A stretch of DNA of 64,000 bases from Phycomyces blakesleeanus NRRL 1555(-) (taxonomy: Eukaryota; Mucoromycota; Mucoromycetes; Mucorales; Phycomycetaceae), in contig NW_017265164.1 in assembly GCF_001638985.1 (NCBI RefSeq), positions 124,001 to 188,000 on the forward strand, read 5' to 3'. Every line of letters begins with the position of its first letter. The stretch's first letter is position 1. The notes below the pieces were generated by a model that worked only from the letters and a program-made list of their open reading frames with translations, searched no databases and had not been told where the DNA came from. The position numbers and the translations under genes are program-made. Below, piece by piece: positions 56,616 to 64,000 of the stretch.

Positions 56616-57293
56616 ATGGATCATATCACTCGAATCTCGATGTACAAGTTGTGCCAGGAAGAAGAGCATAGACGGACAGAACCACCTCTCAGACGGCAGC
56701 TCTTGGTCCGAAACCTTCTTTTACATTCACTCATTGCTCCCGAACAACCAAACAAAGAACAGGTCTGGCTCGATGCTTGTTTCGACGAGCTGGATTGGAT
56801 CGAGGATGATGGTTACTATCCAAACCACCCGGAGACTATGATTGAGAATAACGATAACGACGATATCCAAGCCTCTTTTGAATACTCTTCTCAGCCTCCT
56901 CTGCCCCCTCCTCTTTCTCCTTATTCTCCCTTTATTACAGCGCCTACAGAAACAACAGAAGCAACAGAAGCAACAAGAGACGACTATATGAATAGGTCTC
57001 AGCAGCACCATAACCACCTTAACCATCATCTTAATTTCAATAATCATCATCTTAATCATTTTAACCTTGAGAATCTCCAGAAGTTTAATAATAACCGCAC
57101 CAACACCAACAACAATAACACCAAAACAAGCAGTGGTGGTGGAGGTGGTGGAGGAGGAGGAGATCATCGGTTTGTGCTTGCCTTACCTATCGAATACCTT
57201 CCTCCCATAATCACAGGTCTGTCTGACCTAACATTTGGTCAAAAGGAAATCAACCCCCCCTCACCCCACGCACACATACAGAGAGATAACTAG
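56616..57293 (+). CDS. SERTA-like domain protein, single exon
   Basis: 225 aa from ATG (MDHITRISMYKL) to TAG/TAA region at 57293. Residues 5-40 (RISMYKLCQEEEHRR, TEPPLRRQLLVRNLLLHSLI) follow the SERTA pattern of animal SERTAD proteins: a short helix with SxxKL, then EPxLRxxVLxxNTLxxxQ. An acidic stretch follows (ACFDELDWIEDDGYY, like an activation-domain motif), then Pro-, Thr-, His/Asn- and Gly-rich low complexity and a final conserved-looking segment (FVLALPIEYLPPIITGLS). Animal SERTA proteins are transcriptional cofactors acting on E2F-DP and cyclin D-CDK4; a similar role here is only an inference. I judge the motif match good, but it rests on one short segment without an alignment. Confidence 0.6.
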   Translation: MDHITRISMYKLCQEEEHRRTEPPLRRQLLVRNLLLHSLIAPEQPNKEQVWLDACFDELDWIEDDGYYPNHPETMIENNDNDDIQASFEYSSQPPLPPPLSPYSPFITAPTETTEATEATRDDYMNRSQQHHNHLNHHLNFNNHHLNHFNLENLQKFNNNRTNTNNNNTKTSSGGGGGGGGGDHRFVLALPIEYLPPIITGLSDLTFGQKEINPPSPHAHIQRDN

Positions 57294-57989
57294 TCTTTAT
57301 TATCTCTTTACCTTTTTTTTTATTTATATATATTTTCTTTCTTTCTATATTATAATTATATATCATAATATTATTATTTTTTGTATTTATCTCTTTCGTA
57401 CACATGGCAAATATGAAGCCAGAAACAAATTATATATTCTTTAATCTTACTATTTTCTTTTACTATTAATCTTTGTTCATTAACACCTTTTATATACAAT
57501 ACAATACAATACAATATATTTATTGCTATTTTAGACATGTGAGGATTAGTCTTGTAATAAGATCGATAGATTAAGTATATCACTCGTAATTTCTTCTTTG
57601 GTCCTAATTCGTTTGGTAGGACAAGAAGCATATTATTAAGATCAGAATAGGAAAGTTGACTTTCTGCAAACTACGGTATTTTATTTTGTGGGTAACACCG
57701 TTACTGTAATCACTTCTTAATTATTATTCCTCTTATTCTTTTGTTAATTATGAACAATTGACTATTCTTATTATAAAAATAAATATAGTATATAAAGAGG
57801 ACAATGCGTTTATAATAGATAGATATAATATATATAAAAAATGACATTTTTAGTAAGACAAACAGGAGATTATACAATACACAGGTACAAGTACAGGCAC
57901 AGGTACAGGCACAGATAAAGGTAGAGAGATACAGGTACAGATACATACATATATATTATATTATATTATATTATATTATATTATATTAT
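57294..57989. other. Convergent 3' region
   Basis: Between the SERTA-like gene and TIM54. AATAC repeats at 57498-57515, an ACAGGTACAGGC hexamer array at 57883-57945 and (TATAT)-pentamer repeats at 57955-57990 ending at the TIM54 stop. No gene is seen. Confidence 0.5.
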
Positions 57990-59740
57990 CTATGGTAAAT
58001 CTTTGCTAGTGTATGTGGTTAAATGACCTCTCAATCTATCGTCAACCACGATGGGAGTATCTCTTTGGACTAGCTCCTTTGTATCATCATCTCCAATCCA
58101 GTAAACCTTTTCACTCTCGCCCTGATTCTCGTCCTCTGGTCGGAGTGGTCTGGTTTCGTTCAGTACGGCTGCAACAACGTATTTGCCCACCTTTTCGATT
58201 CGCTGGTAATCCGCTGCCCACATAAAGAGGCGATAAGGAATATTTGTCCAGCCGATGATATTCTCTTGAGGAATGTACATAACCGGGGACAGAACAGGAG
58301 GAATATCAAACCTTTCTTGACTAGCACTAGAATCGGTAGAATTGGTGGTATCTGAATCAACATTGCCATTGCCATTGACAGCGATTTCGTCCATCATCAA
58401 TTTCTCAGCAACTGGCTCGGGTTCAACTGGAGTGATTTCCTCATTGGATTGGTCGGCACCAGAACCAGAATCAGAACTGGCAGCATCAACTCCAAGAGCA
58501 AGGTCAAGGTCAAGTTCGTCCTTGGTGCCCTCGATATTCTTTTCCTTGTTAATATCTTCCTCGTTTTTGTTGTTGGTATTAGTTTCGGATTCGGGTACAG
58601 CAGGAGGGATAACAACAAGTGGTGCTTTACATCCCAGCACAATTCCACTCAAAACTTCTCTCCAGGCCTGTCGTCCGATGGCCAACACTCCGTCTACAAG
58701 ATGTTCTTCTTTCTTGTGTTTGATTGCATCCAAAGTCGGAGGATTCATTGCCGAAAATGCGTTCTTTTGTTCGGGTGATGATGGCGATATGTTTGATGAT
58801 TCTTGCTCTTTGCGTTCTTTTTGAGCAGCAGCGATTCTACGACGACGGACGATTTCGTCTCGTACGGCAAATTCAATCTGGCCTGGGCCGGAAGCTTCCT
58901 TGATTTCATAGTCTACAGCACCTGCTACCAATATTGGCTTTTATTTATTTATTTATTTTTTTTAAAAAAAAACATGGTTGCATAAAAATTTGATTAAATC
59001 ATTGTAAATTATAAATATTCATATTCTCTAAAACACATGTATATCCATGTTTTATACACCTTACTCATACACTCCCCTTCCCCCGGGTTCACATCTACAA
59101 GTACATATATTTATTTATTTACCTTTACATATTCTCTAAACCATGAACGACTCTTCTCCAATCCATCACCAGGAGGGGCTGAAATATAGACAGATACTTT
59201 GCGTGGAATTTCCTATATTGTAAAGACGATTATGATGTCATTAATGATAATTGCTATACGATGGTTATTTAAGCAATAATCAGGTATGTGTGTACACAAG
59301 TAATCATTTGAGTGAAATGGAAATATATACATGGATAATTAACCTTTTTCTTTTCTTTTCTTTTTTTTTTGTATTGTATAACCAATAAAGATATAGATAA
59401 TAATCATAATAATCATACTATTATTTTTACTATTACTATTATGGAATTATTCCTAAAATACTCTAATAATTATCCTTATTTTGTACATGTATATATATAT
59501 ATTTACACTTTAATAATATATAAAGTATAATATCGTATTGAACAAAATGTAATCAATCGTAATTCTTACATGAACATCACAGGGACGCTCAGCTAACCAT
59601 GAAACTTGATCGCATAATCGTTTTCTGCTTTCGGTTGCATAATGATTACTGGTGTAGACTGTTCCTCCAATGGCAGCTACAATTGAGCCGAAAATAACAG
59701 TTCCTTTTGAAGGTGCTTTGATTCCAAATGGAAGTGGCAT
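57990..59740 (-). CDS. TIM54: Tim54-type subunit of the TIM22 carrier translocase, three exons
   Basis: Exons 59740-59570, 59212-59123, 58937-57990; GT-AG introns in phase 0, 402 aa. The N-terminus has one membrane segment (VIFGSIVAAIGGTVYTSNHY) followed by the Tim54 signature running across both junctions: AERPCDVHEIPRKVSVYIS, APPGDGLEKSRSWFREYVKP, ILVAGAVDYEIKEASGPGQ. Then come EFAVRDEIVRRRRIAA, a low-complexity acidic middle (~130-230) and the C-terminal domain (FDIPPVLSPVMYIPQENIIG, WTNIPYRLFMWAADYQR, RPLRPEDENQGE). Tim54 is an inner-membrane protein with a large intermembrane-space domain that stabilises the TIM22 complex, which inserts carrier proteins. It is a little shorter than the yeast protein. 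The long second intron contains a T8A9 tract close to its acceptor. Assignment is firm from the PPGDGLE block. Confidence 0.92.
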
Positions 59741-60268
59741 AATGTTTTTATGATGATTATGACTATTACTATTAAATAATATCTACTAAGAGAGAGAGAG
59801 AGAGAAATCAACCAGGTGCTTTAATAATAATAATAATAATAATAATAAAGAAAATAGCAGCAATAAAATATTGACTCTCTTGTTGTTGTCTAAAAGTGTA
59901 TGTGTTGTGTATACAAGTAGTATTGATAGTTTGATGGGTTTGGTTTATTGAATGGGTAGAGGTGACTGCTTGTCAAATTAGTTCCTGAGACTATCTTTAT
60001 ATATATATATATATTATTTTATCTATATGAATATTTTACATTCTATTAAAGTTTTTTTTTAAAAAAAAATGATCGAGTATAAGCGCATATATATATAAAA
60101 GTAATAGACAGGTGTATATGAATTAGCACAAAAGAGCCTTTTATATATATATAAATTCTCAAAAGCCAAAACAAAAATAACAAAAAAAAAACACATGTAA
60201 CAAAGTAAAGCAAAGAAACATAAAGGGGATAAAAAAAAAACAATTGGATTTCAAACCCACTCATTGTC

Positions 60269-60309
<41 letters not shown>

Positions 60310-61073
60310 AGAAGAAGAAGAAGAATAAGAAGGAAATATGGGAAATTAAATATATATTATCTATAGCGGATTATTTATAATTCTCCTCTTCGTTATCATC
60401 AGTATCAATACTAGAATCAGTAACAATGCTAGCATCAGTATTGGAATTATCATTATTATCATCTTGATCCTTGTAATAATCATTACAATTGTTTATTATT
60501 ATTAAGTATTACTATTAAATACATGTGTATATTGTCGGCGGTGATGAATAATAAATAGAGAGAGAGAAAATATTATACAATATTAGTATTTGGTTGTAGT
60601 CTAAAAGAGCTGTAATGAAATTGTCAAGAGACATGTGAAAGTCTATTAGTTTATATATTTTATCTCTTTTAAATCATCGCAGTAACAAAATAGTATAAAA
60701 ATTATAAAATCGTACAACCATTGTTGTCATGGCAATCTGCCCACTACATTTCCTTTTATACTATACTCCGACCGGGAACCAGAATAAGAATACAAGAATA
60801 ATTATATAGATCTAAATTTATATATATATATACATATATACATATAAAAGAGAGAGTTTCATAATCTATATAAAACCATAGGAATATTTTATTTTTTTTA
60901 TAAAAAAAAAAGGGGACCTTGTGATTTTACTCGTTTCATTCCTCTTCTTCTTCTTATTTTCTTTTCACTATATTTATTTTATTTTATTTATATTATAAAA
61001 TATACCCACACTTCTTTATCTCATAAAAGATTCAATCATAAAAAAAAAGAAATAATATAATTAAACATCTATC
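59741..61073. other. Intergenic stretch TIM54 to acyl-CoA synthetase
   Basis: Divergent promoter region. (AATA)n/(TAA)n at 59821-59850, T9A9 at 60052-60069, (TAG)n at 60271-60308 and a T8-ATA-A tract at 60893-60911. On the minus strand at 60475-60369 a splice-acceptor-like TTACAAG precedes a 33-codon acidic stretch ending EEENYK and TAA. It looks like a lost last exon, but no upstream exon was found. Nothing else is supportable. Confidence 0.45.
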
Positions 61074-63076
61074 ATGGCTCCTCTTTGTTCAGTATTCGTT
61101 GGTCCTGAAGTCCCTGGTGAGGGTCGCGTCCGTCGGTCTGTGCTGGCCCAGGACGACATTGTCGACACTCCTGCCCAGGGAGTCCATACTCTTTACGATG
61201 TCCTGCAGTACAGTGTCCGACGCAGACCCGAGGCGGCAGGTATGGCCTATCGCAAGGTTGTCAAGGTAGTCGAGGAACAAAAAGAGGTCGTCAAGATCGT
61301 CAATGGAGTCGAGCAAAAACAGACCAAGATCTGGAAGTTCTTTCAGTTGTCAGCCTACCACGACATCTCATACTCTGAAATCTCAACAACCGCTCATGAT
61401 ATCGGAGCTGGTCTTGTAGCCTTGGGCGTCAAGCCAAAGGCAAAGATCGAAATATTTGCTCCCACAACGCAAGTATATTCCCCACTACTACCATTATTAC
61501 TACCAAAAAACAAAAAACAAAAAAAAAACATTCTAGAATTAATTAATTAACTTCCCCCCTCTCTCTCTCATTCACTCCCACCACCCCCCTTATTTCTATA
61601 TATATATTATCTGTTTATATTAAATTTGTGTACTTTATATTTATATATATCTCTAATAGTGCTGATTGGATGCTCATGGCTCATGGTGCTTTTACTCAAA
61701 ACATGACCATCGTTACTGCCTACGACACCCTTGGTCCCGAAGGTCTTTTGCACTCGATGAACGAAACGGGTGTCGAGGCCTTGTTTACAAGCGCTGATCT
61801 TCTACCTGTCGTGCTTAGTGTTCTTCCAAAGTCCACTAGTGCCGTCAAGCCTGTGGTCATTTATGCCGGTGAAGCCAAACCAGAAGTCCTCAAGCAGTTT
61901 GAAGAACTTGAGGGCCAGACCAAGGCCAAGGTTCTGTCGATCGACGAACTCAAGAAGACTGGAAAAAACGCACCTGTTGCACCCGTAAAGCCTCTGCGCG
62001 ATGATCTGTGCTGTATCATGTACACATCTGGTTCCACCGGTAACCCCAAGGGTGTTGTTCTCAAGCATTCCAACCTAGTTGGCGCTAGTAAGTTGTTTTC
62101 TTTCTTTTTTTTTTCATAAAAATAAAAGAGGGAGTAAATATAGTCAATTTTGTGTATATAGATACGCACACACGCACATATCCATCCAAATATATATTTT
62201 GATTACACAATCGATCATAGAAACAGTAACAATGATAATATTAAAAGAAAAAATGTATTTAATGTTTAATTTATTTTTATTATTATTATTATTATTAGTT
62301 GCTGGTACAGATCGCCTTTTGGGACATTTCCTCAGCGAAAGTGACAAAATGATGGCATATCTTCCATTGGCCCACGTCCTTGAGTTCTTGGTCGAGAATC
62401 TGTGTATCTTTTGGGGAGCCACTCTGGGCTACGGTAACCCTCGTACCCTCACAGACGCATCGGTGCGCAACTGCCAAGGTGATATCAAGGAATTCAGCCC
62501 GACTATTATGACCGGTGTACCGGCTGTCTGGGAATCGATCCGCAAGGGTATCCTGGCCGGAATCCACAAGACCAGCCCGTCTGCCCAGATGATCTTCCAG
62601 CGCGCCCTGGATACAAAGGCCTGGATGATGGAACGTGGTTTACCTACCCGTCTCTTGGACACCGCTGTCTTTAACAAGGTCAAGGCACAACTGGGCGGAA
62701 AATTAAGATTTGCACTTTCGGGTGGAGCTCCCCTCTCGATGGAAACACAGAGGTTCCTGACGACTGCTATTTGTCCAGTACTTGGAGGTTATGGCATGAC
62801 AGAAAGTAAGTATCTTTTTTTTTGTTTATTTAAAAGGGAATAGAGTGGATTAAACGAGAAGAATAATAGCAGAAGAACGAAAGAAAGAAAGAACGAAAGA
62901 AAGAAAGAAAGAAAGAAAAATATGAACTGATCTTGAAGAAACTAATGATAATGATAATAATAACCTCTTGTCCTACTTTCAATAGGCTGCGGGTAAATGA
63001 AGGATAATATGGAAAATTTAGTACTCGAACACAAACACAGACACGCTACACGCTACACGCTACACGCTACATGCTA

Positions 63077-63126
<50 letters not shown>

Positions 63127-64000
63127 TTGAGAGCTTTAGAACTTGAAAAATATCTTTTGATTTTTGGGAGCTATGTGTGTAGTTTGTGCGTGTAGTTTGT
63201 GCGTGTAGCTTGTGCGTGGATTTGGGGAATAAGGGGGGATATGGGGGACTAGGCTAGACTATACTGGATTGGATTGAATTGAATTGAATTGAAGTGGGGT
63301 GGGCAGAACTAGACTGGACTGTGAGGAAAAAGAAGAAAAAGAAGAAGAAGAAGAAAGGATGATATTAAGGGGGAATAGAAAAAGGGAGGGTAAAAGGCAT
63401 TGAATGAAAGAGATAGAGAGAGAGAAAGAGTTTCTGTATATCTTATTAAATGCAAAAAGAAGAAGAAGCAGAATAAGAAGTGATACTAATCAACACAAAT
63501 GAATGAATTATATTTATTGTTTCTTTAGAATGTGTGCTATCATGACTCCCGAGAGCTTTTCTAATGGACCGGTTGGAGCACCTGTGCCTTGTTGTGAAAT
63601 CAAATTGGTCGATGTGCCAGAGGCCAACTACCTGTCCTCAAACACACCCAAGCCGCAGGGTGAGATCTGGGTGCGTGGTTCATCGGTCACTGTGGGGTAC
63701 TGGAAGCAGGAGGAGCTGACCAAGGAGGCCCTGACGGACGATGGCTGGTTGCGGACAGGAGATGTAGGCGAGTGGAACGCAGATGGAACGCTGTCTGTGA
63801 TTGACCGTATCAAGAACCTGGTGAAGCTCAGCAATGGAGAGTACATCGCACTCGAGAAACTGGAGTCCGTGTACAAGGCAGCACTTGGGGTGGCTAACGT
63901 GTGTATCCATGGTGACTCACTCCGCCCTAGTCCGGTTGCCCTGGTGGTTCCAGTCGAGGCCCGATTGAGAAAGCTAGCCGAAGAAACGGGTCAGGACGCC
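61074..64000 (+). CDS. Long-chain fatty acyl-CoA synthetase (Faa1/Faa4 type), 3' end outside the window
   Basis: Exons 61074-61468, 61660-62087, 62299-62805, 62986-62992 and 63529-64000, the last running off the edge; about 602 residues visible. Motifs: the AMP-binding loop YTSGSTGNPKGVVLKHSNL, YLPLAHVLEFLVENL, LSGGAPLSMETQRF, GYGMTESCG, GEIWVRGSSVTVGYW, and the FACS/linker block DDGWLRTGDVGEWNADGTLS to IDRIKNLVKLSNGEYIALEKLES. The enzyme couples fatty acids to CoA using ATP, feeding lipid synthesis, beta-oxidation and protein acylation. Intron 1 must use a GC donor (AC/GCAAGT at 61469), since the nearby GT would give a stop. Exon 4 is a 7-nt microexon (GCTGCGG) needed to encode the invariant SCG. 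Intron 4 (536 nt) is packed with CACGCTACA, CA and GA repeats. Missing at the end: the C-terminal ~60-90 residues. Confidence 0.94.

Noticed and set aside
27558..59740. A functional cluster of the mitochondrial and lipid genes
   Set aside because: Genes are in mixed orientation with large repeat-filled gaps; the shared theme of a few of them is no more than coincidence as far as the sequence shows.

Overview
The window looks like nuclear DNA of an early-diverging filamentous fungus, most likely Mucoromycota. It is very AT-rich and full of microsatellites. Its genes are broken by many short GT-AG introns, and its housekeeping proteins are fungal (ArfGAP, MCT-like transporter, SUA5, NVJ2-type SMP protein, RAD16, TIM54, fatty acyl-CoA synthetase). 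The transposon relics (Tnp2/CACTA, IS630/Tc1, MULE) are of kinds I associate with zygomycetes. The phylum is an inference and no species is claimed.

Layout. 1-735: unrecognised, possibly partial ORF. 1.7-3.6 kb (-): six-exon ArfGAP. 4.7-8.5 kb: Mutator-like element with long GC-rich terminal inverted repeats and a broken transposase fused to an OTU cysteine-protease domain. 8.5-10.4 kb (+): truncated DDTSGN-type transposon protein abutting the MULE end. 12.6-14.9 kb (-): nine-exon MCT-type major facilitator. 14.9-25.0 kb: about 10 kb with no convincing gene, holding three copies of a decayed ~300-bp repeat and a 20-bp minisatellite. 25.0-27.0 kb (+): secreted GH32 invertase. 27.6-29.2 kb (-): acidic unknown protein. 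29.2-34.2 kb: gene-free, with a 600-bp element bounded by inverted repeats and three G15 tracts. 34.2-39.1 kb: divergent pair SUA5 (-) and NVJ2-like (+). 39.7-41.5 kb (-): coiled-coil protein.

41.5-50.4 kb is a transposon graveyard: IS630/Tc1 relics, a dead OTU domain, and a shattered Tnp2 transposase with a possible companion ORF. Only one ordinary gene sits there, a MICOS13/MIC12-like gene at 44.05 kb. 50.4-55.8 kb (+): RAD16 in 22 exons, including microexons. 56.6 kb (+): SERTA-like protein. 58.0-59.7 kb (-): TIM54. 61.1 kb to the right edge (+): long-chain acyl-CoA synthetase, incomplete.

The host genes are unrelated housekeeping functions with no sign of a cluster. Three encode membrane-lipid or mitochondrial-membrane proteins (NVJ2-like, MICOS13-like, TIM54). 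The points most worth following are the transposase-OTU fusion and its dead cousin, the recurrent T(n)A(n) palindromes, the microexons with GC-AG introns, the GH32 gene and the SERTA-like protein. All exon models were built by hand from splice signals, reading phase and family knowledge; no transcript data were available.
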